Assembly: GCA_004168015.1 (NCBI GenBank)
Contig: SEYW01000005.1
Span: 1-64,000 of the forward strand
From: Methylolobus aquaticus
Lineage (GTDB): Bacteria > Pseudomonadota > Gammaproteobacteria > Methylococcales > Methylococcaceae
Reading direction: 5' to 3'
DNA: 64,000 nucleotides
Part shown: in pieces, positions 19,486 through 31,095 of the stretch
Layout: each line of letters begins with the position of its first letter
Numbering within the stretch: position 1 is the first letter of the stretch
Made by a program: the position numbers and the translations under genes
The notes under the pieces: model-generated
Databases searched by the model: none
What the model was told of the DNA's origin: nothing
Seen by the model: only the letters and a program-made list of their open reading frames with translations

Positions 19486-20835
19486 TCACTTTCCGATACA
19501 AAAGCTGCTGAAGATGCTGCCCAGCAGGTCTTCGGTCGTGAAGCGGCCGGTGATTTCCCCGAGGGCTTCGTGCGCCGCGCGAAGGTCGTCGGCGAACAAT
19601 TCCGGGTTTGAGGCTTCGCAATTGATCATCGCCTGATCGAGAGTCTGGCGGGTGCGGCGGAGCGCGTCCAGGTGCCGGCGGCGCGCCATGAAGATCCCGC
19701 CCTCCTCGCTCCGATAGCCGGCGCAATCCTTGAGGTGCTGACGCAGTTCGGACAGACCGGCACCGGTTTGGGCCGACAGGTACACATGTGTGCCCGAGGG
19801 CGTGACCTCGATTCGGGGTGCGGCGTTGGTCAGGTCCGTCTTGTTGTGTACTCGCGTGATCGGCACGCCGGCCGGCAGTTCCTGCAGCAGTTCTTCTCCC
19901 TGTTCGGGAAAGCGATCGTCGAGGACCAGCAGTACGCGGCCCGCCTCGGCGATCGCGGCCCGGGCACGCCGTATTCCCTCCTGTTCGACGCGGTCCGGGG
20001 CATCATGGATTCCCGCCGTATCGATCACATGCAGCGGCAGTCCGTCGATCTGAATGTGCTCTCGCAGGAGATCGCGCGTGGTGCCGGCAATGTCGGTGAC
20101 GATCGCCGTGTCGCGACCGGCCAGACGGTTTAACAGGCTGGATTTTCCGACGTTGGGACGACCCGCGATGACGACGGTGAGGCCGTCGCGGAGCAATTCG
20201 CCCTGCCGCGCCGTCGCGACGAGGGCGTCCAGGCGGCACGACAACTCGCCAAGTCGGGTGGACACCTGACCGGAGTTCAGAAAGTCGATTTCTTCGTCGC
20301 TGAAATCGATGGCCGCCTCGACATAGGTGCGCAGCCAGACGAGTTCGTCGCAGAGTGCGGCGATGTGCTTGGAGAAGTCGCCCTGCAGTGAGCGTTGCGC
20401 GGAGCGGGCGGCTTGTTCGGTCGCGGCGTCGATGAGGTCGGCCACGGCCTCGGCCTGAGCAAGATCGATCTTCCCGTTCAGGAAGGCGCGTTCGGTGAAT
20501 TCGCCGGGTTGGGCGAGGCGCGCGCCGGCGGAGAGGACGCGTTGCAGCAGCAGGTCGCTGACGACCGGACCACCATGGCCCTGCAGTTCCAGCATGTCTT
20601 CGCCGGAAAAGGAGTGAGGGCCGGGAAAATACAGTGCGAGGCCCTCGTCGATCACGGAGCCGTCGTGGTCGCGGAAGCGGCACAGCCGGGCGCGCCGGGC
20701 ATCCAGGGTCTGCGCGAGGATGGCGGTGACGATCCGACCGACGTCGGGCCCGGATACGCGGACGATGCTGACGCCGCCCCGGCCGGGGGGCGTCGCAATC
20801 GCGGCGATGGTGTCGTGGCAGGCCGGCGCGATCAT
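19486..20835 (-). CDS. mnmE: tRNA uridine-5-carboxymethylaminomethyl modification GTPase MnmE
   Basis: A 449-residue protein of normal MnmE length. The N-terminal formyl-THF-binding domain starts with DTIAAIATPPGRGGVSIVRVSG. The G domain has GRPNVGKSSLLN, DIAGTTRD and DTAGIH, and the C-terminus ends in the catalytic FCIGK. With MnmG it modifies the wobble uridine of several tRNAs. It follows yidC on the minus strand with a 19-base gap, as in most proteobacteria. Here mnmG does not follow; the DUF3597 gene lies beyond it in the opposite direction. Confidence 0.97.
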   Translation of the reverse strand: MIAPACHDTIAAIATPPGRGGVSIVRVSGPDVGRIVTAILAQTLDARRARLCRFRDHDGSVIDEGLALYFPGPHSFSGEDMLELQGHGGPVVSDLLLQRVLSAGARLAQPGEFTERAFLNGKIDLAQAEAVADLIDAATEQAARSAQRSLQGDFSKHIAALCDELVWLRTYVEAAIDFSDEEIDFLNSGQVSTRLGELSCRLDALVATARQGELLRDGLTVVIAGRPNVGKSSLLNRLAGRDTAIVTDIAGTTRDLLREHIQIDGLPLHVIDTAGIHDAPDRVEQEGIRRARAAIAEAGRVLLVLDDRFPEQGEELLQELPAGVPITRVHNKTDLTNAAPRIEVTPSGTHVYLSAQTGAGLSELRQHLKDCAGYRSEEGGIFMARRRHLDALRRTRQTLDQAMINCEASNPELFADDLRAAHEALGEITGRFTTEDLLGSIFSSFCIGK

Positions 20836-20854
20836 GCGCGGCGGCCCGCGTGCA

Positions 20855-22513
20855 TCAGGCCGGGGACTTCGCGGGCTTCTCGATCTGCTTGGTGATGTAC
20901 CACTGCTGCGCGATCGACAGGATGTTGTTGACGACCCAGTAGAGCACGAGCCCGGACGGGAAGAAGGCGAAGAAACCGCCGAAGAGATACGGGAAGAACT
21001 GCATGACCTTCGCCTGCACCGGATCGGCCGGTGCGGGGTTCAGCTTCTGCTGGATCACCATGGAGATGACCATGATCAGCGGCAGGACGTAGTACGGGTC
21101 GCGCGCCGACAGATCGTTCAGCCAGCCCAGGAACGGTGCCTGGCGCAACTCAACGCTTTCGGCCAGCACCCAGTACAGGGCGATGAACACAGGGATCTGC
21201 ACCAGGATCGGCAGACAGCCGCCGAGCGGGTTGACGCGCTCTTTCCGGTACATCTCCATCATTGCCTGATTGAAGCGCTGGCGATCGTCGCCACAGCGTT
21301 CCTTCAGCTCCTGGAGCTTGGGCTGCAGCTTGCGCATGTTCGCCATCGAGCGATAGCTGGCTTCGGAGAGCTTGAAGAACAGCGCCTTGATGACCAGCGT
21401 CACCGAGATGATCGCGAAGCCCCAGTTGTTGAAGAGTTTATGGAACCATTCGAGCAGCCAGAAAATTGGCTTGGCGATCACGGTCAGCGCACCGAAGTCG
21501 ACGGTCAACTCCAGGCCGGGCGCGGTGGCTTCGAGCACGCGCTGCAGCTTCGGGCCGGCGTACAGGGTGGCTGCCAGCGCTTGGGTCTGGCCGGGAGCCA
21601 CGGTGGCATCGGGGCCGGTCGCGCCGATCAGGAAGCGCTTATTGCCGAGGTCCTTGGTGTAGAAGCTGTTGTCCTGTTCGGCGGAGGGGATCCAGGCGGC
21701 CAGGAAGTAGTGTTGGATCATCGCGACCCAGCCGCCCTTGGCGCTGCGGCTCAGGTTCTTATCCGTCATGTCACTGAAGCTGATCTTCTCGTACCGGGCC
21801 TCGGGTGTGTAGAGCACGCCACCGAGATAGGAACGGACGAACTGCGACTTGTCCTTGTCGCTGGTATCGGTGCGCTGCAGCTGCACGTATTGCTTTCCGG
21901 TCCAGCCCTGTGCGGAGCGGTTGTCGACACGGTGTTCGAGCTGCACGGAGTAGCTGCCGCGCTGGAAGGTGTACGTTTTTGTGACCGTCAGCCCGCGGCC
22001 GTTGGTCCAGGTCAGGGGAACGCGCAAGCTGTCCTGGCCGGCCTCCAGCGTGTAGGCGGTAGATAACGGGGTCCAGACGCTGTGATGGGTGGGCGCATCC
22101 TGTGGATCGCCGAGCAGTCCGGCCTGGGCGATGAACACGTCGCTTTCGTCGGTCAACAGACGGAAGGGCCGATCCGGTTCATTCTTGCTGATCGGGTACT
22201 GCAGCAGTTCGAGCAGGCGCAGGTCGCCGCCGGCGGGGTCGATCGCGGCGCGCAAGGTGTCGGTCGTGACCACGACGCGATTCGCGGAGGCACTGAGACT
22301 TTCCGGCTTGACGCGGTCACCGCCGGCGACCTGGTCGAGGGTCTGCGCTGCGGCCGGGGTGTCAGCTGGTGCGCCGGCAGTCCCTGCCGCACCAGGCGTA
22401 TCGGACGCCACGGGTTGCGGGGGCTTGGGTCCGTAGTCCAGCTGCCATTGCTGCCACAGCGAATAGCACATGAATGCCAGGATGATGAACAGTACGAACC
22501 TGATGTTAGCCAT
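20855..22513 (-). CDS. yidC: membrane protein insertase YidC
   Basis: A 552-residue inner-membrane insertase of the Gram-negative type. One N-terminal helix (IRFVLFIILAFMCYSLW) is followed by the large periplasmic beta domain (about residues 60-340) and the conserved five-helix core. That core includes KLSEASYRSMANMRKLQPKLQELKE and NPLGGCLPILVQIPVFIALYWVL. It inserts proteins into the membrane alone or with SecYEG. Its ATG overlaps the end of yidD by 8 bases, so the genes are probably translated together. Confidence 0.97.
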   Translation of the reverse strand: MANIRFVLFIILAFMCYSLWQQWQLDYGPKPPQPVASDTPGAAGTAGAPADTPAAAQTLDQVAGGDRVKPESLSASANRVVVTTDTLRAAIDPAGGDLRLLELLQYPISKNEPDRPFRLLTDESDVFIAQAGLLGDPQDAPTHHSVWTPLSTAYTLEAGQDSLRVPLTWTNGRGLTVTKTYTFQRGSYSVQLEHRVDNRSAQGWTGKQYVQLQRTDTSDKDKSQFVRSYLGGVLYTPEARYEKISFSDMTDKNLSRSAKGGWVAMIQHYFLAAWIPSAEQDNSFYTKDLGNKRFLIGATGPDATVAPGQTQALAATLYAGPKLQRVLEATAPGLELTVDFGALTVIAKPIFWLLEWFHKLFNNWGFAIISVTLVIKALFFKLSEASYRSMANMRKLQPKLQELKERCGDDRQRFNQAMMEMYRKERVNPLGGCLPILVQIPVFIALYWVLAESVELRQAPFLGWLNDLSARDPYYVLPLIMVISMVIQQKLNPAPADPVQAKVMQFFPYLFGGFFAFFPSGLVLYWVVNNILSIAQQWYITKQIEKPAKSPA

Positions 22514-22742
22514 TCTTGTTCTTTCCGAAGGTTTCCGGGACGGGGTCGTAGCCGCCCTGATGCAAAGGGTGGCATTTTAACAGCCTTCGGATGGCGAGAT
22601 AGGCGCCACGTAGGGCACCGAAGCGCTCGATGGCTGTGATCGCGTAGCAGGAGCAGGTCGGGTGGAAACGGCAGTGATTGCCCACCCACGGGCTCAGCAG
22701 GAAGCGGTAGGCCCGGATGACGGACAGGAGGACGGCGCGCAT
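22506..22742 (-). CDS. yidD: membrane protein insertion efficiency factor YidD
   Basis: 78 residues with the YidD pattern: a short amphipathic start, AYRFLLSPWVGNHCRFHPTCSCYAITAIERFG, then HPLHQGGYDPVP. The Cys-rich RFHPTCSCYA section is diagnostic. It lies on the cytoplasmic face of the inner membrane and assists insertion. It overlaps rnpA by 49 bases and yidC by 8, the usual compact arrangement. Confidence 0.95.
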   Translation of the reverse strand: MRAVLLSVIRAYRFLLSPWVGNHCRFHPTCSCYAITAIERFGALRGAYLAIRRLLKCHPLHQGGYDPVPETFGKNKNG

Positions 22743-23092
22743 CGCTGCAACAGCTGGTTCCAGTGGCGGTTGAACGAGGTGCGCAGCGCGGCGGTGGAAG
22801 CTTCAGCGCAGCCGTTGCGGGCCATGACGATCATGTCCAGACCCGGGAATACGGCGTGACGCGTGCGGAAGGCTTCGCGGAGGATGCGTTTGACCCGGTT
22901 CCTGTCGACGGCCCGCCGGACGTTCTTCTTGGAGATTGCCAGACCGAGACGCGCGGTTCCTGTGCCGTTGGGCCGAGCCAGTACGGTCAGGTGCGCGTCG
23001 GAAACGCGCAGGGGCTCGGCAAAGACGAAGCGATAATCGCCCTTCGTCAGCAGGCGCTTCGACTTCGGGAAGTCGCGGGGGCGGGCCGACAA
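22694..23092 (-). CDS. rnpA: ribonuclease P protein component
   Basis: 132 residues with the RnpA signature LGLAISKKNVRRAVDRNRVKRILREAFR. The protein is the basic subunit that helps the RNase P RNA remove 5' leaders from pre-tRNA. The start is TTG at 23090-23092, three bases after the rpmH stop; no ATG or GTG lies nearby, so translation probably restarts after rpmH. The last 20 residues, rich in Ser, Cys and Pro, are encoded by the overlap with yidD and are likely dispensable. Confidence 0.94.
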   Translation of the reverse strand: MSARPRDFPKSKRLLTKGDYRFVFAEPLRVSDAHLTVLARPNGTGTARLGLAISKKNVRRAVDRNRVKRILREAFRTRHAVFPGLDMIVMARNGCAEASTAALRTSFNRHWNQLLQRCAPSSCPSSGPTASC

Positions 23093-23095
23093 AGG

Positions 23096-23230
23096 TCACA
23101 CGGTCAGGCGTTTGCGGCCCTTGGCGCGGCGTGCGTTGATGACCGCGCGGCCGCCGGGCGTCTTCATGCGGGCACGAAAGCCATGCGTGCGAACACGTTT
23201 GATTTTGCTGGGTTGATAGGTGCGTTTCAT
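23096..23230 (-). CDS. rpmH: 50S ribosomal protein L34
   Basis: A 44-residue, strongly basic protein reading [18 protein letters not shown] and ending GRKRLTV, the L34 sequence of nearly all proteobacteria. It is a component of the large ribosomal subunit. It is the first gene of the rpmH-rnpA-yidD-yidC-mnmE unit and diverges from dnaA. Confidence 0.97.
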   Translation of the reverse strand: MKRTYQPSKIKRVRTHGFRARMKTPGGRAVINARRAKGRKRLTV

Positions 23231-23270
23231 ACCGGGAACCTTGACAGAGGATGACGCAAAAAGATCGCGT

Positions 23271-23300
23271 AGCTTACGTGTGCGAGTCGCGTGGTGTCAA
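23271..23300 (-). promoter_or_regulatory. candidate sigma-70 promoter for rpmH
   Basis: On the minus strand a perfect -35 box TTGACA (23295-23300) is followed, 18 bases later, by TAAGCT (23271-23276), a weak -10. This would start transcription about 35 bases before the rpmH start codon. The -35 is convincing; the -10 is not strong. Confidence 0.45.
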
Positions 23301-23325
23301 GGCTGTAGGGTGCGAGGGATTGGGG

Positions 23326-23334
23326 TATATTAAT
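23326..23334 (+). promoter_or_regulatory. candidate -10 region for dnaA
   Basis: TATATTAAT is the only AT-rich stretch in the 176-base rpmH-dnaA interval and lies about 75 bases before the dnaA ATG. No good -35 box is spaced from it. No exact DnaA box (TTATNCACA) is present in this interval. Confidence 0.3.
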
Positions 23335-23406
23335 TCATCCAGTCCTTACGGGTGGCCCTGCCGGGCAACCTGCCCCTTGCACCAGCCCGGATCGATCAAG
23401 CGCGCG

Positions 23407-24732
23407 ATGAGCAGCCTTTGGAGTCACTGTATCAACAAGCTCGAGGGGGAACTGCCGCCGCAACAATTCAACACGTGGATTCGTCCGCTGCAGGCTATCG
23501 AGGGTCCGTCGGAGCTGCGTCTGCTGGCACCGAACCGTTTCGTGCTCGACTGGGTGAAGCAGCATTTCATCGGGAAGATCGAAGAGGTCGTCGCGGGTCT
23601 CGCCAAACAGCCACCGGTGAGCGTGGTGCTCGAGATCGGCAGCCGGAAGGCGCCGGTGACTGCCGAGCCGTCGCCGCCGTCGCGCAAGGCGGTGCCATCC
23701 CGGCGCATGGGCGCGAGCAGTCTCAATGCGACGTTCACGTTCGAGAGTTTCGTCGAGGGAAAATCCAATCAGCTGGCGAAGGCCGCCTCGGTGCAGGTGT
23801 CGCAGAATGTCGGTCGCGCCTTCAATCCACTGTTCATCTATGGTGGCGTGGGTCTTGGCAAGACACACCTGATGCACGCCATCGGGAACGAGATTCTGAT
23901 GGGCAACCCGTCAGCGAATATCGTCTACCTGCATTCGGAACGCTTCGTTTCGGATATGGTCAACGCGCTGCAGCATAACTCGATCAACGCCTTCAAGGAA
24001 TACTACCGCACGGTCGATGCGCTGTTGATCGACGACATACAGTTCTTCGCAGGCAAGGAACGGTCGCAGGAAGAATTTTTTCATACCTTCAATACCTTGC
24101 TCGAGAACAAACATCAGGTCGTGCTGACCTGCGATCGATATCCAAAAGAAATCAAGGGGCTGGAGGAGCGGCTCAAGTCGCGCTTCGGGTGGGGCCTGCC
24201 GGTAGCGGTCGAGCCGCCCGATCTGGAGACGCGGGTCGCCATTCTGATGAGCAAGGCACAACAGGCGGGGGTCGATCTGCCGCCCGAGGTGGCCTTCTTT
24301 GTCGGGAAGCGCATCCGCTCGAATATCCGCGAGTTGGAGGGGGCGCTGCGGCGGGTCATCGCGAACGCCGAATTTACAGGGCGCGAAATCACGCTGGACT
24401 TTGCGAAAGAAGCCTTGCGGGACCTGATCGCGCTGCAGGATCGGCTGATCAATGTCGAGAATATCCAGAAGACGGTGGCCGAGTACTACAAGATTCGGGT
24501 GGCCGACCTGTTGTCGACCAAGCGGAACCGCTCGGTCGCTCGACCGCGGCAGTTGGCAATGGCGCTATCGAAGGAACTGACGAATCACAGCTTGCCGGAA
24601 ATCGGTCAGTTTTTCGGTGGCCGCGACCATACGACGGTGCTGCACGCATGTCGGCGCGTGCGGGAGCTCAAGGAGGGCGACAGCAAATTCCTGGAAGACT
24701 TTTCAAACCTGATGCGCATTCTTTCGAACTGA
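23407..24732 (+). CDS. dnaA: chromosomal replication initiator protein DnaA
   Basis: A 441-residue protein starting [25 protein letters not shown], the normal domain I. A short linker follows, then the AAA+ domain with Walker [10 protein letters not shown] and Walker [13 protein letters not shown]. The C-terminal DNA-binding domain carries [15 protein letters not shown]. It binds oriC and opens it. The open frame extends 52 codons upstream, but those residues do not resemble DnaA, so ATG 23407 is chosen. dnaN follows after 59 bases. Confidence 0.98.
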   Translation: MSSLWSHCINKLEGELPPQQFNTWIRPLQAIEGPSELRLLAPNRFVLDWVKQHFIGKIEEVVAGLAKQPPVSVVLEIGSRKAPVTAEPSPPSRKAVPSRRMGASSLNATFTFESFVEGKSNQLAKAASVQVSQNVGRAFNPLFIYGGVGLGKTHLMHAIGNEILMGNPSANIVYLHSERFVSDMVNALQHNSINAFKEYYRTVDALLIDDIQFFAGKERSQEEFFHTFNTLLENKHQVVLTCDRYPKEIKGLEERLKSRFGWGLPVAVEPPDLETRVAILMSKAQQAGVDLPPEVAFFVGKRIRSNIRELEGALRRVIANAEFTGREITLDFAKEALRDLIALQDRLINVENIQKTVAEYYKIRVADLLSTKRNRSVARPRQLAMALSKELTNHSLPEIGQFFGGRDHTTVLHACRRVRELKEGDSKFLEDFSNLMRILSN

Positions 24733-24791
24733 AGACAGGCGCCGGTGGCGTTGCGCTGGTGTCCCTGCAACCTTGAAAGGCAGAACAACGG

Positions 24792-25892
24792 ATGAAATTT
24801 TCAACCTCGCGCGAGACGCTGCTCGCGCCGTTGCAGCAGATCGTGGGTGTCATCGAGCGTCGGCAGACCTTGCCGATACTCGGCAATGTGCTGCTGCGCC
24901 TGAGTGACGGGCGCTTGGAATTGACCGGCACGGATCTCGAGGTGCAGTTGGTGACGCGCCTGGATGTGGACGGTCGAGCGGAGGGCAGCACGACGGTGCC
25001 GGCGCGGAAGTTGGTCGACATCGTGCGCCTACTTCCGGATCGTGCGCCGCTGGTGGCGGAGATCCGGCAGGAGCGCTTCCATCTGCAAAGCGGGCGAAGC
25101 CGCTTTACCCTCAGTACGATGCCGGCGTCGAACTACCCGGAATTCGATACGGGCGCTCAGGATCGGGTGTTTGCGGTGCCGGTGGCGGTGCTTAGGCGAG
25201 CGATGGACAAGACGTTGTTCGCGATGGCCCAGCAGGATGTTCGGTACTACCTGAACGGCTTGTTGCTGGAGATCGAGGGTACGACGCTGCGCACGGTGGC
25301 GTCGGATGGGCACCGGTTGGCCCTGTTCGAGGCGGAGGTGCCGGGGCTGGCGGCGGGGTCGGCTCAGGCGATTCTCCCGCGAAAGGGGGCGCTGGAGTTG
25401 GCGCGGTTGCTGAAGGACGATGAAGGCATGGTGAGTGTGGAATTGTCGTCGAACAGCCTCCGCGCGAGGCTGGACGATCTGACGTTTTCATCGAAGTTGG
25501 TCGAAGGGCGCTATGCCGAGTATCGGCGAGTCTTGCCCTCGACGACGGAGCGCCACGTCGTTGCCGACCGGAATGAGTTGAAGGCGGCGTTGACGCGAGT
25601 TGCCATCCTGTCGAATGAGAAATATCGCGGTGTCGGCTTGTTCCTGGATGCGGGCACGCTGCGGCTGAAGGCGCAAAACCCGGATCGCGAGGAGGCCGAA
25701 GAAGAAATCGCGGTGGAGTTCGATGGGGAAGGCTTTAATGTCGGCTTCAACGCGTCGTATCTGCTCGATGCCGTGGGCAGTCTGGAATCGGATAAGGCCA
25801 CGTTATCGTTTGCGGAAAGCAATTCCGCTTGCATCATCGAGGAAGCCAGCGACCCGCGGGTGCGGTATCTGGTCAGTCCGATGAGGCTCTGA
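24792..25892 (+). CDS. dnaN: DNA polymerase III subunit beta (sliding clamp)
   Basis: 366 residues, normal for DnaN. It begins MKFSTSRETLLAPLQQIVGVIERRQ and ends DPRVRYLVSPMRL, both typical. The protein forms a ring dimer that holds DNA polymerase III on DNA. It is preceded by GAAAGG and lies between dnaA and recF in the conserved order. Confidence 0.98.
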   Translation: MKFSTSRETLLAPLQQIVGVIERRQTLPILGNVLLRLSDGRLELTGTDLEVQLVTRLDVDGRAEGSTTVPARKLVDIVRLLPDRAPLVAEIRQERFHLQSGRSRFTLSTMPASNYPEFDTGAQDRVFAVPVAVLRRAMDKTLFAMAQQDVRYYLNGLLLEIEGTTLRTVASDGHRLALFEAEVPGLAAGSAQAILPRKGALELARLLKDDEGMVSVELSSNSLRARLDDLTFSSKLVEGRYAEYRRVLPSTTERHVVADRNELKAALTRVAILSNEKYRGVGLFLDAGTLRLKAQNPDREEAEEEIAVEFDGEGFNVGFNASYLLDAVGSLESDKATLSFAESNSACIIEEASDPRVRYLVSPMRL

Positions 25893-25968
25893 GTCTCGCG
25901 GCAGGCGGCCGGATATCGAAACGTTCGGTCGCCCGCACCACGACAGCAATGACGGCGATTGCCCTGCC

Positions 25969-27033
25969 GTGCTGAGAAGGCTCGAGATCTCCCAGCTGCG
26001 GAATATCGAACAGGCGGAGCTGGTGCCCGCGGCTCATCTCAACTGTCTGGTAGGCGCGAACGGCAGCGGAAAGACGAGCATTTTGGAGGCCATTCATCTG
26101 GTGGGGCGCGGCCGGTCGTTCAAGACGACGCGCGCGTCGGAACTGATCCGCTTCGATCAGGCTCAAGCCACGGTGTCCGCCCGATTGGGTGATGAAGGCG
26201 CGGCGGCCTTCCCTGTCGGGGTTCGTGTGGCCCGGGGAGAACGGGAAATCCGCATCCGCGGGCAGCGGGTTGCTTCCAGCGCGGAACTGCTCGTGATATT
26301 TCCGTTGCTGCTGATCCAGCCTTCCAGCGTGGAACTCGTCGATGGGGCGCCGCGCGTGCGGCGGCAGTTTCTCGACTGGGGTGTGTTCCACGTGGAACAT
26401 GGGTACCTCGATGTCTGGCGGCGACACGTCAAAGCCCTCGGTCAGCGCAATGCCGCGCTGCGATCGGGTGCGGATCTTGAGCCGTGGGATCAGGCTTTGG
26501 CCCATTACGGTACAATACTCGCCGAAGCAAGGGCGCGGTATCTGCTGCGCCTGCAGCCAGCCATCAAGGCGGCGGTATCCCACTTCCTTCCCGGAATCGA
26601 TGTGGGCCTTAGGGCCATGGCCGGTTGGGCCGACGGGCGGACGTTGCTGGATGTGCTGAGAGAGGAGCGAGATAAGGATCGACAGTTTGGCTACACCCAG
26701 TCGGGTCCGCACAAGGCCGACTTCGTGCTGGCGGCGAATGGCCGCGCTGCGCGGCGATTCTTGTCGCGCGGCCAGACGAAGATGTTGGCCTACGCGCTAC
26801 TGTTGGCGCAGGCCGGATTTCTGGCGGAGAACGCAGCCGATCCCGCCTGCGTGATGATTGATGATCTGCCGTCGGAATTGGACCCGATCAATCGGGGTCG
26901 TCTGTGGGATTACCTCGCGTCGCTTCGGGCGCAGTGCTTCATTACGGCAGTTGACCGGCAGGAACTGGATGCCGCCCGCGCCGAGGATGTCGGCATGTTC
27001 CACGTGGAACATGGGTGCGTCGTCCCGCGCTAA
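25969..27033 (+). CDS. recF: DNA replication and repair protein RecF
   Basis: 354 residues of the SMC-like RecF family. Walker A is GANGSGKTS near the N-terminus, the signature is FLSRGQTKMLAYAL, and Walker B is CVMIDDLPSELD. It helps load RecA at gapped DNA. The start is GTG. Two short sections, VFHVEH and the C-terminal MFHVEH, are each encoded by a perfect parS palindrome and are not typical of RecF, so the DNA sequence probably constrains the protein there. Confidence 0.96.
   Translation: MLRRLEISQLRNIEQAELVPAAHLNCLVGANGSGKTSILEAIHLVGRGRSFKTTRASELIRFDQAQATVSARLGDEGAAAFPVGVRVARGEREIRIRGQRVASSAELLVIFPLLLIQPSSVELVDGAPRVRRQFLDWGVFHVEHGYLDVWRRHVKALGQRNAALRSGADLEPWDQALAHYGTILAEARARYLLRLQPAIKAAVSHFLPGIDVGLRAMAGWADGRTLLDVLREERDKDRQFGYTQSGPHKADFVLAANGRAARRFLSRGQTKMLAYALLLAQAGFLAENAADPACVMIDDLPSELDPINRGRLWDYLASLRAQCFITAVDRQELDAARAEDVGMFHVEHGCVVPR
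26384..26399. promoter_or_regulatory. parS site 1 (ParB binding), inside recF
   Basis: TGTTCCACGTGGAACA is a perfect 16-bp palindrome that matches the bacterial parS consensus (tGTTnCACGTGnAACa). It lies in the coding sequence of recF and encodes VFHVEH. ParB would bind here and spread for chromosome segregation. Confidence 0.85.
26994..27013. promoter_or_regulatory. parS site 2 (ParB binding), 3' end of recF
   Basis: CATGTTCCACGTGGAACATG is a perfect 20-bp palindrome with the parS 16-mer at 26996-27011. It lies 20 bases before the recF stop codon and encodes MFHVEH. The same core occurs 612 bases upstream in recF. Confidence 0.88.
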
Positions 27034-27037
27034 GTGA

Positions 27038-29470
<2,433 letters not shown>

Positions 29471-29491
29471 CCTACCGGACACCGCACGCTG

Positions 29492-30280
29492 ATGATTGCC
29501 TATCCGCATATCGATCCGGTTGCGATCAGCCTGGGCCCGGTGAAGGTCCATTGGTATGGACTGATGTACGTCATTGGCATCAGTGCCGCCTGGTGGCTGG
29601 CTCGCCGCCGCGCACAGCAGCCCGGATTCCCCTGGACGCCGGCACAGGTCGAGGATTTCATCTTTTTCACGGCCCTGGGTATGGTGCTCGGCGGCCGCAT
29701 CGGCTACATGCTGTTCTACAACCTGCCTGGATTCCTGGCCGATCCCCTGATGATCGTTCGTGTCTGGGAGGGCGGCATGGCGTTTCATGGCGGCCTGATC
29801 GGTACCCTCGCCGCCATGTGGATCTACGGTCGCCGGCACGGCATGTCGTTTCTCGAGTTGGGCGATTTTGTTGCCCCCTTCGTCCCAATTGGCCTGGGCG
29901 CCGGCCGGATCGGCAATTTCATCAATGGCGAACTGTGGGGGCGAGTGACCGATGTGCCCTGGGGCATGGTCTTTCCGACGGGCGGCCCGCTTCCCCGTCA
30001 TCCCTCGCAGCTGTACGAGGCCGCGCTCGAAGGGCTCGCGCTGTTCGTGATCCTGCAGATTTTCAGCCGGAAGCCACGGCCGGTTGGCGCGGTCGGCAGC
30101 GTCTTTCTAATAGGCTACGGGCTGTTCCGCTTCATCGCCGAGTTCGTCCGCGAGCCAGACGTTCAGCTCGGCTACGTCGCATTGAACTGGGTAACGATGG
30201 GGCAGCTCTTGAGTTTGCCGATGATCCTCGGTGGCCTGGGTCTGTTCATCTGGGCCTATCGCCCGAAAGCCGCCGCCTGA
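29492..30280 (+). CDS. lgt: prolipoprotein diacylglyceryl transferase
   Basis: 262 residues with about seven membrane helices. Diagnostic motifs are [15 protein letters not shown] and [13 protein letters not shown], and the Lgt signature [14 protein letters not shown]. It attaches diacylglycerol to the lipobox cysteine of prolipoproteins in the inner membrane. It lies 21 bases after gyrB and immediately before thyA, the common lgt-thyA order. Confidence 0.97.
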   Translation: MIAYPHIDPVAISLGPVKVHWYGLMYVIGISAAWWLARRRAQQPGFPWTPAQVEDFIFFTALGMVLGGRIGYMLFYNLPGFLADPLMIVRVWEGGMAFHGGLIGTLAAMWIYGRRHGMSFLELGDFVAPFVPIGLGAGRIGNFINGELWGRVTDVPWGMVFPTGGPLPRHPSQLYEAALEGLALFVILQIFSRKPRPVGAVGSVFLIGYGLFRFIAEFVREPDVQLGYVALNWVTMGQLLSLPMILGGLGLFIWAYRPKAAA

Positions 30281-30294
30281 CAGGCGGGTTTGCC

Positions 30295-31089
30295 GTGCGC
30301 GCTTACCTCGACCTGCTTCAAGATATCCTTGATCACGGCGACACCAAGGCCGACCGGACCGGTGTCGGTACACTCAGCGTGTTCGGCCGGCAACTGCGCT
30401 TCGATCTCGGTGCGGGCTTTCCGTTGGTGACGACCAAGAAACTGCATCTCCCCTCGATCATCCATGAACTGCTGTGGTTCGTGTCGGGTGATACCAACGT
30501 GCGCTACCTGCAGGCCAACGGTGTCAGTATCTGGAATGAGTGGGCGGATGCAGATGGCGAGTTGGGGCCCGTCTATGGCAAGCAGTGGCGGGCCTGGCCG
30601 ATGCCTGACGGTTCGTTCCGCGATCAGCTGGCGCTGGTCGTCGAAGGGATTCGGCGGAACCCGGATTCGAGGCGGCATCTGGTGCTGGCCTGGAATCCGG
30701 CCGAGATCGACCGGATGGCGCTGCCCCCTTGTCACTATGCTTTTCAGTTCTATGTTGCAGGAGGGCGCTTGTCCTGCGTCTTCAACATGCGTTCGATCGA
30801 CGCGTTTCTCGGTCTGCCGTTCAACATTGCGTCCTACGCCTTGTTGACCCATCTGATTGCGCAACAGTGCGATCTCGCGGTCGGCGAACTGATCTGGAGC
30901 GGCGGCGACGTGCATCTGTATCGCAATCACCTGGATCAGGCCCGGGAACAACTGCGGCGCGAACCTTTGCCTCTGCCCCGCCTGGTGCTCCTGCGCCGCC
31001 CGCCCAGTCTGTTTGATTACCGCTTCGAGGACATTGCCGTCGAGGGTTATCAGGCCCATCCGCACATCAAGGCGCCCATCGCAGTCTGA
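30295..31089 (+). CDS. thyA: thymidylate synthase
   Basis: 264 residues, exactly the usual ThyA length. It starts at a GTG ([15 protein letters not shown]) and contains [11 protein letters not shown] and the catalytic Cys in [12 protein letters not shown]. It makes dTMP from dUMP using methylene-tetrahydrofolate. The open frame runs far upstream through lgt, but only the part from 30295 matches the family. folA follows six bases after the stop, a functional pair because ThyA produces the dihydrofolate that FolA reduces. Confidence 0.97.
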   Translation: MRAYLDLLQDILDHGDTKADRTGVGTLSVFGRQLRFDLGAGFPLVTTKKLHLPSIIHELLWFVSGDTNVRYLQANGVSIWNEWADADGELGPVYGKQWRAWPMPDGSFRDQLALVVEGIRRNPDSRRHLVLAWNPAEIDRMALPPCHYAFQFYVAGGRLSCVFNMRSIDAFLGLPFNIASYALLTHLIAQQCDLAVGELIWSGGDVHLYRNHLDQAREQLRREPLPLPRLVLLRRPPSLFDYRFEDIAVEGYQAHPHIKAPIAV

Positions 31090-31095
31090 TCGACC

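Noticed and set aside
23231..23406. Origin of replication between rpmH and dnaA
   Set aside because: I searched for TTATNCACA-type DnaA boxes and an AT-rich unwinding region by eye; only one short AT stretch and no box was found.
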